DNA of 64,000 nt from Rhizobium binae. GTDB lineage: Bacteria > Pseudomonadota > Alphaproteobacteria > Rhizobiales > Rhizobiaceae. Below, one piece after another: positions 28,142 to 37,098 of this stretch. The notes under the pieces were generated by a model. That model saw only the letters and a list, made by a program, of their open reading frames with translations. It did no database searches and was not told where the DNA came from. The position numbers and the translations under genes were made by a program. Where the stretch lies: the NCBI RefSeq assembly GCF_017357225.1, contig NZ_CP071604.1, forward strand, positions 251,001 to 315,000. The letters are read 5' to 3'. Within the stretch, counting starts at the first letter, position 1. Each line of letters starts with the position of its first letter.

Positions 28142-28217
28142 GCTTTCGGTGTGGCACGGCAGCCCTTCGATGCGCTGGCGATGGGTTTGGCGAGAAGGTC
28201 AAACCCACTCTCCGTAA

Positions 28218-28294
28218 TCCTCGGCCTTGAGCCGAGGATCCATGTTGCGGCTGCTCGTGGATGCCGTGTGGATGCTCGGCTCAGGGCCGAGCAT
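28218..28294. repeat. Twin-hairpin intergenic repeat in the ABC operon
   Basis: Two short perfect stem-loops 33 bp apart: TCCTCGGC / GCCGAGGA (28218-28238) and ATGCTCGGC / GCCGAGCAT (28272-28294), each with a five-base loop. The two hairpins share a CTCGGC core, so they look like related modules. They lie between the binding-protein and permease genes, where such structures often adjust relative expression. Similar short hairpin repeats are common in alphaproteobacteria; the family was not identified. Confidence 0.55.
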
Positions 28295-28378
28295 GACGGA
28301 GGGCGGGGACCGGCATTGGACGGCTCGCCATCAGGCTTCGTTTCGCTCATCTCCGCGCCTCATGCATTCAAATGCCGA

Positions 28379-29911
28379 TCACTCCTCCCAGGAAACCCCG
28401 GACAGCACGTTGGATGGAATCGGCTCGTTCTCCCACAGCCCTTTCAGCTTCCTGTCCCAGACACCGAGTTTCGGCATGACGAAGAGGTAGAGCGCTGGCA
28501 CGTCCTCGGCGAGGATCTTCTGTGCTTGCCCATAGATTGCATTCTGCGCGGCGGGATCGGCCGTCTCCTGGACCTTCTTCATCAGCGCGTTGAAGGCCGG
28601 ATTCTTGTAATTGAAATAATAGGGATCGCGCGCATAGATGTCGACGTCGAGCGGCTCGGCATGGGCGACGATCGTCATGTCGAAGTTGCGGTCCTTCATG
28701 ATGTCCTGGACCCATTTCGCCGGAAACTCGGTCGGCTCGATATTCATCGTCACGCCGATCTCGGCAAACATCGCCTGCATCACCTGAGCACTGCGCGGCG
28801 CATAAGCCATCTGTGGCGATTTGATCGTGAAGGTGAAGCCGTTGGGATAGCCGGCCTCAGTCAGCAGCGCCTTGGCCTTTTCGACGTCATAGGGGAGCAC
28901 GCCGGTCATGTCCTGATAGCCGGGATCGTTCGGCGTGTAGTGGCTGCCGATCGGCGTGCCGAGGCCCGACCACGCGCCGTCGATCACCGTCTTGCGGTCG
29001 ATCGCCATCATCAGGGCTTGGCGCACGCGCTTGTCGTCGAACGGCTTCTTGGCATTGTTCATGCCGGCGACGACTTTGAGTTCGGTATTGCCGATCCTGG
29101 TCACGAGCCTGGCATCGCTGTCGAACGAGCTCATCAGTTCGGGTGCGGCAAATTCCGGAAAGGCGTCGAGATCGCCCGATTTCAGCGCGGCGGCCTGCGC
29201 CTGTGGATCGGCGATGAAGCGGAAGGTAACCTTGTCGAGCTTGGCGGCAGCATCCTTGTTCCAGTAGTCGGCGTTCCTGGCGAGTTCGACCCTGTCGCCC
29301 TTTGCCCAACTGACGAATTTGAAGGGGCCGGTGCCGATCGGCGTCACCTTGTCGTCGTCGGCCGTCTTCTGCGCGACCATCACCGAGGCCGGCCAGCCGA
29401 GCCAGTAGATCAGACTGCCGGTCGGCGCCGACAGATGCAGCACCAGCGTTTCCGCATCGGGCGTATCGATCGAGGCGATCGAGGCGAAGAAGCGCTTCTG
29501 CGGATTGACCGAATCCGCGCCGCGAGCGCGGTCGAGCGAAAACTTGGCGCTGGCGGCGTCGAAGGCCTCGCCGTCGTGGAATTTAACCCCGGTCTGCAGC
29601 TTGAATGTGTAGGTCAGGCCATCGGGCGAGACCTCCCAGCTTTTTGCCAGCTGCGGCTGGACCTTGCCGGTCTGGTCGATCCTCACCAATCCCTCGAACA
29701 CGTTCTGCCAGGTGACCTGGCCGATTGCGACGGGCGCAGCGATCGTCGGGTCGAGACCGGTCGGCTCGACGCTCATGCCAAGCTTCAGGCTGGTGTTCGC
29801 CGCTTCCGCCGGCGTCATCGCCGTCACCGCGAGACAGAGCGAAAGCGCGGCGCCGAGGGAAAGCCGCCGGACGAAACGTGCCGACGACGCAAACGAAACC
29901 TTATTCATCAT
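28379..29911 (-). CDS. ABC transporter substrate-binding protein, peptide family (SBP_bac_5)
   Basis: Periplasmic solute receptor, about 510 aa with signal peptide (hydrophobic LGAALSLCLAVTAM, cleavage near AEAANTS). The family signature is TNVFEGLVRID-like: WQNVFEGLVRIDQTGKVQPQL near residue 65, followed by GVKFHDGEAFDAASAKFSLDR. The ATG at 29911 is favoured by GGTGGGGA six bases upstream. It heads the leftward unit with two permeases and the amidase. Confidence 0.9.
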   Translation of the reverse strand: MMNKVSFASSARFVRRLSLGAALSLCLAVTAMTPAEAANTSLKLGMSVEPTGLDPTIAAPVAIGQVTWQNVFEGLVRIDQTGKVQPQLAKSWEVSPDGLTYTFKLQTGVKFHDGEAFDAASAKFSLDRARGADSVNPQKRFFASIASIDTPDAETLVLHLSAPTGSLIYWLGWPASVMVAQKTADDDKVTPIGTGPFKFVSWAKGDRVELARNADYWNKDAAAKLDKVTFRFIADPQAQAAALKSGDLDAFPEFAAPELMSSFDSDARLVTRIGNTELKVVAGMNNAKKPFDDKRVRQALMMAIDRKTVIDGAWSGLGTPIGSHYTPNDPGYQDMTGVLPYDVEKAKALLTEAGYPNGFTFTIKSPQMAYAPRSAQVMQAMFAEIGVTMNIEPTEFPAKWVQDIMKDRNFDMTIVAHAEPLDVDIYARDPYYFNYKNPAFNALMKKVQETADPAAQNAIYGQAQKILAEDVPALYLFVMPKLGVWDRKLKGLWENEPIPSNVLSGVSWEE

Positions 29912-30042
29912 GCGCATTCCCCACCAGGTTGCGACCATAAAGCCTGCCGCGATCCTAAGATCGGCCTGCCGCGCTTCCAGTCTTTGTTTTCCGCATCTGT
30001 TTGACGCAAAGGCTGCACGTCTTGCGAGACATGTTTATTCGA

Positions 30043-31038
30043 TCAATGACCGTCAGGATAGCGGTCGCGCCACGCCTTCTGCGCGCCTTCGGCCGGAAGG
30101 GCGCCGGCCTCGTAGACGCCACGGGCGATCGCCCGCGCCATCACGATGGTGGCGAGGTGGCAAAGCTCCATCAGGCTTGCCATGTCGTCTCGTCGATGCC
30201 TGCCGGTCGAAGCGGCAAAGACGGTGTCGCCGTCGAGCGGCAGGTGCGCCGGCAAAAGCGCCCGGGCGAAGCCGTCGTGGCCGGCCAGCGAAAGCCGGTG
30301 CGCCTCCGCCTTCGTCAGCTGCGCGTCGGTCACCACCGCACCGATCGTCGTTGCCGGGGTATTCGTCCCCTTGAGCCGCATCCGGTGGTCGCAAACCGCA
30401 GGCATGCCGAGCCCCCCGAATTCGCCGTCCTTTTCGAAGGGTGCCGCCCAGAAATGCGGCCCGTCGCCGATCGTTGCGGAGCCGAGCGCATTGACGGCGA
30501 CAACAGCCGCGACGCGGTGTCCGGCGCTGCTGACGGCGCTGGCCGAGCCGAGCCCGCCCTTGAAGGTGGCCGTCGTCGCCCCCGTCCCGGCGCCGGCGGT
30601 GCCGAGCGCGAATGGGCCCTTGGCGGCCGCCTTCAACGCCGCATAGCCCATGTCGCGATAGGGTGAATGGAGCCCCCAATCCTTGTCGCCGCCATTCAGC
30701 AGGTCCATCAGAATCGCCTGTGGCACGATCGGGATGCGCACCGAACCCACCGCAAAACCGCGGCCGACCTCGCGCAATCCCGCCTGCACGCCACCGGCGG
30801 CATCAAGCCCGAATGCCGAGCCGCCCGAAAGCACGAAGGCGTCAACGGCGCTGACGGTCATTGACGGGTCGAGCAGGCCGGTATCGCGCCCGCCCGGCGC
30901 GCCGCCGAGCACTGTACCGGATGCGACGGCCGGCTCGTCGAAGACGATGACCGTAACGCCGGAACCGAGGGCGAGATCGGTCGCATGGCCGACGGCGACG
31001 CCGTCGATATCGGTGATCAGGTTGAGAAGGTCGGGCAA
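30043..31038 (-). CDS. P1 family peptidase (DmpA/S58 type)
   Basis: A 331-aa Ntn-hydrolase-type aminopeptidase or amidase. The N-terminal LITDIDGVAVGHATD, the central SGGSAFGLDAAGGVQ and the conserved TGATTATFKGGLGSAS are the DmpA/P1 pattern; self-cleavage before a Ser or Thr is known in the family. A TTG at 31038 with AAGGA seven bases upstream is the best start; a TTG at 31098 is also in frame. It is 131 bp upstream of the binding protein in the same direction and may be co-transcribed, which fits processing of imported peptides or amides. Confidence 0.82.
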   Translation of the reverse strand: MPDLLNLITDIDGVAVGHATDLALGSGVTVIVFDEPAVASGTVLGGAPGGRDTGLLDPSMTVSAVDAFVLSGGSAFGLDAAGGVQAGLREVGRGFAVGSVRIPIVPQAILMDLLNGGDKDWGLHSPYRDMGYAALKAAAKGPFALGTAGAGTGATTATFKGGLGSASAVSSAGHRVAAVVAVNALGSATIGDGPHFWAAPFEKDGEFGGLGMPAVCDHRMRLKGTNTPATTIGAVVTDAQLTKAEAHRLSLAGHDGFARALLPAHLPLDGDTVFAASTGRHRRDDMASLMELCHLATIVMARAIARGVYEAGALPAEGAQKAWRDRYPDGH

Positions 31039-31098
31039 GGGCGGATCCTTGTGCGCGAAGGGCCGCCGAATAGGACTGCAATTGTCCTCAAAAAACAA

Positions 31099-31120
31099 GA
31101 CCGGCCCCTAAGGACCGGTC
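31099..31120 (-). terminator. Intrinsic terminator of the small gene at 31163
   Basis: Arms GACCGG / CCGGTC with a 10-base loop; read leftward the stem is followed by TTGTTTTTT. It lies 43 bp after the small gene's stop and 60 bp before the P1 peptidase start, so the two leftward genes appear to be separate transcripts. Confidence 0.65.
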
Positions 31121-31162
31121 ACGACAGGAAAGCCGCCAAACTCGGCAGCGGCCCCATTGCCC

Positions 31163-31357
31163 TCAGGCATGAAGCGGCTTCGGATGGCGGCGGGTCATCA
31201 GGTCATGGATGGCCAGCCGTACCTCGTCCGGCGAGCCGAATCGCTGCTCGTCGAGGTCGTGGACATGGTATTTCACGGCGATGAACTTCAGCCGGTCTTC
31301 GTCTGGAATGACGATCCCGACAGGAACGCCGGCATATTCGATAACTTGCTTCTTCAT
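31163..31357 (-). CDS. Small hypothetical protein
   Basis: A 64-aa protein (begins MKKQVIEYAGVPVGIVIPDE) with no signal peptide or membrane segment. AGGAG eight bases before the ATG and a terminator behind it support a real gene. The sequence is charged and histidine-bearing (KYHVHDLDEQRFGSPDEVRL). I do not recognise the family; small proteins of this pattern are common in rhizobia. Confidence 0.6.
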   Translation of the reverse strand: MKKQVIEYAGVPVGIVIPDEDRLKFIAVKYHVHDLDEQRFGSPDEVRLAIHDLMTRRHPKPLHA

Positions 31358-31875
31358 GGATAGAACTCCTGCTGCGCGGCATGCGCAGCCATGGCGAATT
31401 GACTTGTCTGGTACCGTTGAAAGGAGGACGAGCGTCACATTCGACAGTTCGGGCGGGAGAGGGCGCCCGGACGGTCATTGCCAAGCACAGATCGCCCAAG
31501 GAGATCGGCGAGAATATCGATGTCTATCATGTCTCGTTCCTTGCGTTGGCGTTGCGCTTGAGTGGTCCCGAGCCCGGGACCGGCGATGGCTGTCATCATT
31601 ATCTACAAACTTAGGTGAGATTATCCAACAGCCTGTCAGAAACATATTCCGAAACGTGTCAAAATATCGACGATTCGAAAAAAATCATTCCGTTCCCGCT
31701 GAACTTACCGGAAAGCAACATATCAGCTCTTCGTAAAATTCGCATGACAGAATCGAAACTCTTTCGACCGCCGCAGCAGAAATAGGAAGCCTTGCTGATT
31801 CCGGCAATGGGCCGCGTCGGCAAAAATCGAAATGCCTCGAAATGATCCATTTGGTTAAGGCGGCAAGCGCCTTGT
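31358..31875. other. 518-bp intergenic stretch without a recognised gene
   Basis: Upstream of the leftward small gene and downstream of the leftward fusion gene. The middle (about 31620-31750) is clearly more AT-rich than the surroundings. Open frames here are short, lack ribosome sites and resemble nothing known. It should hold the promoter of the 31357 gene. A small RNA is possible but no conserved structure was seen. Confidence 0.5.
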
Positions 31876-34803
31876 TCACCAGCCTTCGTCGAGCACCTTT
31901 TCCAGCATGTCGGCGAAAAAATCCGCGCTTTCGATGCTGAGGCAGAGCGGCGGTTTGATCTTCAGCACATTATGGTGATCGCCGGTCGGCTGCATGATGA
32001 CGCCAAGTGTCAGAAGCCGGTCGCAGATTGCTGCCGTCTCTTCCGTCGCCGGCTCCAGCGTCGTTCTGTCGCGGACGAATTCCAGGCCGAGATAGAGGCC
32101 TATGCCATGCACGGCGCCGGCGATCGGGTGGCGGTCGATCAGCGCCGCAAGCCGCCCCTTCAGGTGATCGCCGACCGTGCGGGCATTTTCCTGCAGCTTT
32201 TCCTCGGCCATGATGTCGAGCACCGCCATGCCGGCGACGCAGCTGACCGGGCTGCCGCCGGTGGAGGAAAAGAAGGGACCTTCCTTCTCCAGTGACTGCG
32301 CGATCGCGCGTGTGGTGATGACGGCGCCGAGCGGATGGCCGTTGCCCATGCCCTTGGCGACGGTGATGATATCAGGCACGACCCCTTGTTGTTCAAAACC
32401 CCAGAAATAATGACCGAGTCTGGAATAACCGACCTGCACCTCGTCGGCGATGCAGAGGCCGCCGCGAGCCCGCACCTGCGCATAGATCTCCCGGAGATAA
32501 CCGTCCGGCAACGGAATGCCGCCGGCATTTCCGTAGACCGATTCGCAGATGAAGCCGGCCAGGCCTTCGCCGCCGGCGTCGATCGTCTCCAGCATCGGCG
32601 TGACGGCGCCAAGATAGCTCGCTGCCGTGTCGGGCCCGCGAAATGCGCCGCGGTAGGTATTCGGCGAAACGACCGCATGCACCCAATCCGGCCGGGTGGT
32701 CAGCGCCTGCGGATTGTCGGCGATCGAGGTGGAGACGGCGTCGCTCGCCGCCGACCAGCCGTGATAGGCTTCAAGCAGGCAGAGCATATTGCGTGCGCCG
32801 CTATGGGCTTGCGCCAGCCGGATTGCCAGGTCGTTCGCCTCGGAGCCGCTATTGACCAGAAGGACCGTATCGAGTCCCTCCGGCGCAAGCGCGGCGAGCC
32901 GTTCGGAAAATTCCGCGATCGCGCCATAGTGAAAGCGCGAGTTGGTATTGAGCCGCAGCCATTGCGCGCCGATTGCCGCAGCGAACCTGGGGTGGCCATG
33001 GCCGAGGATGGTGACATTGTTGACCATATCGAGATAGGCGCGGCCCTCGATATCGAACAGATATTCTTTCCAGCCGCGCTCGATCTGCGGCGGCGCGGCA
33101 TAATAGTGCTTCTGCGCGCTTGCGAGATGCGCCTGCCGCCTGACGAGCAGACCGGCAGTTTCCGGTTGCGGCGCTTCCGCTTGCCGGCCGAGAAGGGGCG
33201 AGGGTGAAGGGCAAAGTACCGACCAGGCCGCCGCCTCTCGCGGCGTGGCAAAGAGCGGCGGTTCGAGGCCCGCGACGCTGCAGAGCTGGAGGCGCAGCCC
33301 GCCGAGCGACGACGCCTCTCCGGAAACCGAGCCCAGCGGATCGCCGGCGGCAAGCATGGCGCCATCCTCGATTGAAGGGTCGAGCCCGTCGAGGTGCAGG
33401 GTCGTCGTCTCGCAGGTCAGGGTCAGATGCTGGTCCTTCCAGCCGATGCGGCCGGCAAAGGGTGCTGTGACCGCGCTTCCGGCGGCAAGGCATATGTCGA
33501 CATGCAGGGCGCAGGTCGCATGTTCCTTGGTGCTGCCAAGGGTCGCGCGGGAGAGCCGGTATTCGCCGTAACGCGTTGCCGCCGCGCCGCTTTCGGTCGC
33601 AGCCCGGGCCAGCAGCCGCCAGTCCATATCGGCATTCAGCCAGTTGCCGGCGGAAAAATGCGGGCTTCGCACGCCGAGGTCGATATAGTCGATTGCGGTG
33701 GTATCGATGTCGGGCAGCAGGGGCAGCCATTCCGATGTCTGCGGAATGGCGATGTCCGTGCCGGCTGCCTTGAGGATGGCGGCTTCCATGAGTTCGAACG
33801 GAACCGACATCGCCGTATCGAAGATCGCCCGCTCGCGGTCGAGATTGCCGCGGACGTAGTCGTTGTCAGGGTCGACTGAAATCTGCTGCTCGCTACTGGC
33901 GACGAGGATGACCGCGCGGGCGACGATCAGCGGCCACAGTGCCTTCAGTTCGTCGTCGCTCAGCGGATAGATCGCCTGATAGGCGGTGACGGCGGGTAGG
34001 ATATGAAAGGGGTCGCCATTCGCCTGATGCAGCAGCGAGGCGCAGGTGACCGCGAGGTCGCCGACCAGCCAGCCGCGGATGATGTCTCCGAAATCGATCA
34101 CTCCATCGGGGATCGTATGGCCGCGTGCGTCACGATGACCGACGACATTGTCGCCGGTGACATCGTGATGGACAGCCTGCAGCCGGAGCGAAGGCGCCAG
34201 GGGCTGGATGCGGCGAACGGCCATCACCATGGTCTTGGCGATCCGGTCGCGGGCGGCGCTGTCGGTGATGGCGGAAAGCAGCTGCACGGCGACTGGCCCG
34301 GCGCGTCGCAGATCCCATTGCAGGTTGCGGTCGAGCCCCGGATGGTCGAAATCGGCAAGGGACTGCGCCAGCCTGGCGCAGAGAGCGCCAAGCGCCGCAA
34401 CGGAAGCCGGCGCGACATATGTCAGTTCCGTCAGCCCCCGACCTTCGAGATATTCCAGTAGCCGGACCTGATAGCCCTGCCCGCGCACGGTGAGGACAAG
34501 GATCTCTCGCCCGTCATTCGTGACGACGACGTTCGGAACACGCGGCGCTTCCGACTTGCTTTTGAGGTGACGGATTGCCGCGTTCTGCGCTTCGAGTTCG
34601 CGGGTCTGGTAGGCGGCATGGCAGATTTTCAGGACGTAGCGTCCGCGATCACTGTCGACCCGGTAGTTCCGATCCTGCTGGCTGCCCAGTTCGACAACGG
34701 TGCCGGACAGACCGTAGTGATCAAGAAGGATCTCTTCCGCGTCCGCGACAGTGACGTCGGGACGCGGCAGCGCCATGCGATCAACAAGCGCCTCGTCGGT
34801 CAT
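31876..34803 (-). CDS. Tri-domain fusion: APH-like kinase / M23-like / class III aminotransferase
   Basis: A 975-aa protein. Residues 25-340 are an aminoglycoside phosphotransferase / homoserine-kinase-II-like kinase, with VHHDVTGDN near 211 (catalytic Asp) and VIDFGDI near 235 (metal Asp). Residues about 430-535 resemble an M23 (LytM) fold, with CALHVDICLAAGSAVTAPFAG, but without a clear zinc set. Residues 545-975 are a PLP-dependent class III aminotransferase: NSGSEANDLAIRLA near 651, ADEVQVGYSR near 786 and PLP Lys in ITVAKGMGNGHPLG near 817. Related separate proteins are hydroxylysine kinase and the phospho-lyases ETNPPL and PHYKPL, so phosphorylation then phospho-elimination of an amino alcohol is plausible. 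GGGAGGG before the ATG supports the start. Confidence 0.85.
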   Translation of the reverse strand: MTDEALVDRMALPRPDVTVADAEEILLDHYGLSGTVVELGSQQDRNYRVDSDRGRYVLKICHAAYQTRELEAQNAAIRHLKSKSEAPRVPNVVVTNDGREILVLTVRGQGYQVRLLEYLEGRGLTELTYVAPASVAALGALCARLAQSLADFDHPGLDRNLQWDLRRAGPVAVQLLSAITDSAARDRIAKTMVMAVRRIQPLAPSLRLQAVHHDVTGDNVVGHRDARGHTIPDGVIDFGDIIRGWLVGDLAVTCASLLHQANGDPFHILPAVTAYQAIYPLSDDELKALWPLIVARAVILVASSEQQISVDPDNDYVRGNLDRERAIFDTAMSVPFELMEAAILKAAGTDIAIPQTSEWLPLLPDIDTTAIDYIDLGVRSPHFSAGNWLNADMDWRLLARAATESGAAATRYGEYRLSRATLGSTKEHATCALHVDICLAAGSAVTAPFAGRIGWKDQHLTLTCETTTLHLDGLDPSIEDGAMLAAGDPLGSVSGEASSLGGLRLQLCSVAGLEPPLFATPREAAAWSVLCPSPSPLLGRQAEAPQPETAGLLVRRQAHLASAQKHYYAAPPQIERGWKEYLFDIEGRAYLDMVNNVTILGHGHPRFAAAIGAQWLRLNTNSRFHYGAIAEFSERLAALAPEGLDTVLLVNSGSEANDLAIRLAQAHSGARNMLCLLEAYHGWSAASDAVSTSIADNPQALTTRPDWVHAVVSPNTYRGAFRGPDTAASYLGAVTPMLETIDAGGEGLAGFICESVYGNAGGIPLPDGYLREIYAQVRARGGLCIADEVQVGYSRLGHYFWGFEQQGVVPDIITVAKGMGNGHPLGAVITTRAIAQSLEKEGPFFSSTGGSPVSCVAGMAVLDIMAEEKLQENARTVGDHLKGRLAALIDRHPIAGAVHGIGLYLGLEFVRDRTTLEPATEETAAICDRLLTLGVIMQPTGDHHNVLKIKPPLCLSIESADFFADMLEKVLDEGW

Positions 34804-34923
34804 GACACCCCCTCCCGCAGCATGATTCGATTACCCGTTGAGCGAGATAATCAAATACTTGCTGCCGGCAGGCAACGGGTGATCGTCGTTTGCCAGCAAA
34901 AGAGATGCCGGCCTTGACCGGCC

Positions 34924-35808
34924 TTAGCCCATGCGTTCGGAGGCATAGCTTCCCGGGCTTGCCGGGAAGACGACGGTGCGGTTGCCGTTGATGAAGGTGC
35001 GGTGGTGGATATGGGCGTGGATAGCCCGGGCCAGCACCTGGCTTTCGACGTCGCGGCCGATCGAGACATAGTCGTCGGCGCTCTGGGCATGGGTGATCCG
35101 GGCCGTGTCCTGCTCGATGATCGGGCCTTCGTCGAGATCGGCAGTGACGTAATGGGCGGTGGCGCCGATCAGCTTGACGCCGCGCTCATAGGCCTGCTTG
35201 TACGGGTTGGCGCCTTTGAAGGACGGCAGGAAGGAATGGTGGATGTTGATGATCCTGCCCGACATCTGCTTGCAGAGCTGGTCGGAGAGGACCTGCATGT
35301 AGCGGGCAAGCACGATCAGCTCGGTGCCGGTCTGGTTGACGAGCTCGACCAGCTGGGCTTCGGCCTGCGGCTTGTTCTCCTTGGTCACCTTGATGTGGTG
35401 GAAGGGGATGTCGTGGTTGACGACGACCTTCTGGTAATCGAAATGGTTGGAGACGACGCCGACGATGTCGATCGGCAGTGCGCCGATCTTCCAGCGGTAG
35501 AGCAGGTCGTTGAGACAATGGCCGAAGCGCGACACCATCAAGAGCACCTTCATGCGCTTCTCGCTGTCGTGGAAATCGTAGTCCATCGCAAAGGGCGCGG
35601 CGACGGCGGCAAAATCGGCGCTGATTTCGGAACCGGACAGCCCCTCTTCCGAAATGAAGCTGACGCGCATGAAGAACTTGCCGGTATCGAGATCGTCGAA
35701 CTGCGAGCTGTCGATGATGTTGCAGCCTTTCTCGGCTAGATAGCTCGAAATCGCCGCAACGATGCCGCGCGTCGATTTGCAGGATACCGTCAATACATAG
35801 CTTGTCAT
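34924..35808 (-). CDS. purU: Formyltetrahydrofolate deformylase
   Basis: Hydrolyses 10-formyl-THF to formate and THF, balancing one-carbon pools. 294 aa: an N-terminal ACT domain (residues 1-85, VLTVSCKSTRGIVAAISSYL) and a C-terminal formyltransferase domain with IINIHHSFLPSFKGANPYKQ near 200 and the catalytic Asp region YVTADLDEGPIIEQD near 240. Single gene, 120 bp upstream of the fusion gene start and in the same direction. Confidence 0.95.
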   Translation of the reverse strand: MTSYVLTVSCKSTRGIVAAISSYLAEKGCNIIDSSQFDDLDTGKFFMRVSFISEEGLSGSEISADFAAVAAPFAMDYDFHDSEKRMKVLLMVSRFGHCLNDLLYRWKIGALPIDIVGVVSNHFDYQKVVVNHDIPFHHIKVTKENKPQAEAQLVELVNQTGTELIVLARYMQVLSDQLCKQMSGRIINIHHSFLPSFKGANPYKQAYERGVKLIGATAHYVTADLDEGPIIEQDTARITHAQSADDYVSIGRDVESQVLARAIHAHIHHRTFINGNRTVVFPASPGSYASERMG

Positions 35809-35902
35809 GTCTCTCGCTCTTCCCTCTTCAAGACCGCAGCCGTGCTTAGATCAAAGCCCGGGCCGCGAATAGGCCGGCGCACTTTCATTCATGCGACAAA
35901 TT

Positions 35903-35939
35903 GCAAGAGGAACCATCAGGTTTGTGCAAGTCCTCTTGC
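35903..35939. terminator. Stem-loop between acyltransferase and purU
   Basis: Perfect 9-bp arms GCAAGAGGA (35903-35911) and TCCTCTTGC (35931-35939) with a 19-base loop. It lies 87 bp past the acyltransferase stop and 95 bp upstream of purU on the same strand. It may end the polysaccharide transcript, but the T-run that follows leftward is weak (AATTTG). Confidence 0.4.
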
Positions 35940-36025
35940 TTCCAGGTCCTAGCTTAAGAGAAGTTGCGCAGAAAACTGTGCCGCCAGCGCCGTGGGGATG
36001 CGTATTCTCGCCTTCGGCACGAAAG

Positions 36026-37042
36026 TCAGGCCGGCGGACCGCTTGCGACGGCCGCTTTCCGGCGGGGCGTGGTGATTTCGTGGACGATGGCACCGCCGAA
36101 CGACGAAAGCACCAGCGACAGGATCACGAAAAGCACCGGCTGCTGCAGGATGCCGATCGCAAGACGGTCGGCGACAACCCTCAGAAACGCCAGCGTGAAG
36201 GCGTGGGTGATGTAGATGGCGTAGGAGCAGTCGCCGAGATAATTCAGCCATCCGAGAACCGGCAGTCTGGAAAAGTCGATGGAGACCGCGCCGTAGACGA
36301 TGAAGACCGCCGGAATTCCCCAGGCGTAGAACCGGCTCTCCGGCTGCATGAGCGCCTCGTTGACGAAGAGGAACACAAAGCCGGTGGCGAGCGCGGCCCA
36401 CGCCCAGCGGTTCGGCAGGAGCGCCTTCTGACCATAGAGCCAGCCGAGCACGACGCCGCCGAGAAACTCCAGCATGATCGGTGCGCCGTAGAACCGCGTG
36501 GCCGTTGTTTCCGGCAGCAGCCGGCAGGCGATCAGGATCACGGCAAAGACGGCGAACATGGCTGGAATCCGGCGGCCTTCGGTGAGCGGCAGCAAGAGCG
36601 CAAACACGAGGTAGAAGAACATCTCGTAGTTCAGCGTCCAGCCGGGCACGACGACGGGGGTGATCGTGCCGGGATCGGCGGCATTGGCCCATGGCAGAAA
36701 GAACAGCGAGGCGATGAGATGCGGGAGGTCGAACACGGTCGATTTCAGCAATGATGAGGCCGCCAGCGCCACGACGGCTGAAAACAGCGTTGCCAGCCAA
36801 TAGAGCGGAACGATTCTTCTGAGGCGGCGGCGGGCGAAGTCGATCCGGCTCATCGCGCGCCCGCTCGTCGTCAGCCACATCACGAAACCGCTCAAGACGA
36901 AGAAGATGTCGACCCCGGTTTCACCATAGAGAAAGGCCGTCGCGTCGACGGCGGGATTGACTTTGGCAAGCTGCAATATCGCATGGAAATAAACGACCAT
37001 CAGCGCCGCGACAGCGCGTAGATATTGAAGCTGGACAAGCAT
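36026..37042 (-). CDS. Acyltransferase family 3 membrane protein
   Basis: A 338-aa polytopic O-acyltransferase, likely decorating an exopolysaccharide with acetyl or similar groups. The family opening QYLRAVAALMVVYFHAI, with the catalytic-type His in VYFHA, and TGVDIFFVLSGFVMW near residue 45 are clear. About ten membrane spans follow, with FARRRLRRIVPLYWLATL near 70. The ATG at 37042 has GGAG 11 bases upstream; the frame is open to 37264. It is 57 bp downstream of the polymerase-like gene in the same direction. Confidence 0.88.
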   Translation of the reverse strand: MLVQLQYLRAVAALMVVYFHAILQLAKVNPAVDATAFLYGETGVDIFFVLSGFVMWLTTSGRAMSRIDFARRRLRRIVPLYWLATLFSAVVALAASSLLKSTVFDLPHLIASLFFLPWANAADPGTITPVVVPGWTLNYEMFFYLVFALLLPLTEGRRIPAMFAVFAVILIACRLLPETTATRFYGAPIMLEFLGGVVLGWLYGQKALLPNRWAWAALATGFVFLFVNEALMQPESRFYAWGIPAVFIVYGAVSIDFSRLPVLGWLNYLGDCSYAIYITHAFTLAFLRVVADRLAIGILQQPVLFVILSLVLSSFGGAIVHEITTPRRKAAVASGPPA

Positions 37043-37098
37043 CGAGCGTCTTGCTCCTCGGGCTCGCGCGGGCGCCGGTCTCTCCCGTGCCGCTGCGG

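Noticed and set aside
28151..30004. A 617-codon open frame on the plus strand over the substrate-binding protein gene
   Set aside because: Antisense to a well-supported receptor gene and without any recognisable motif.
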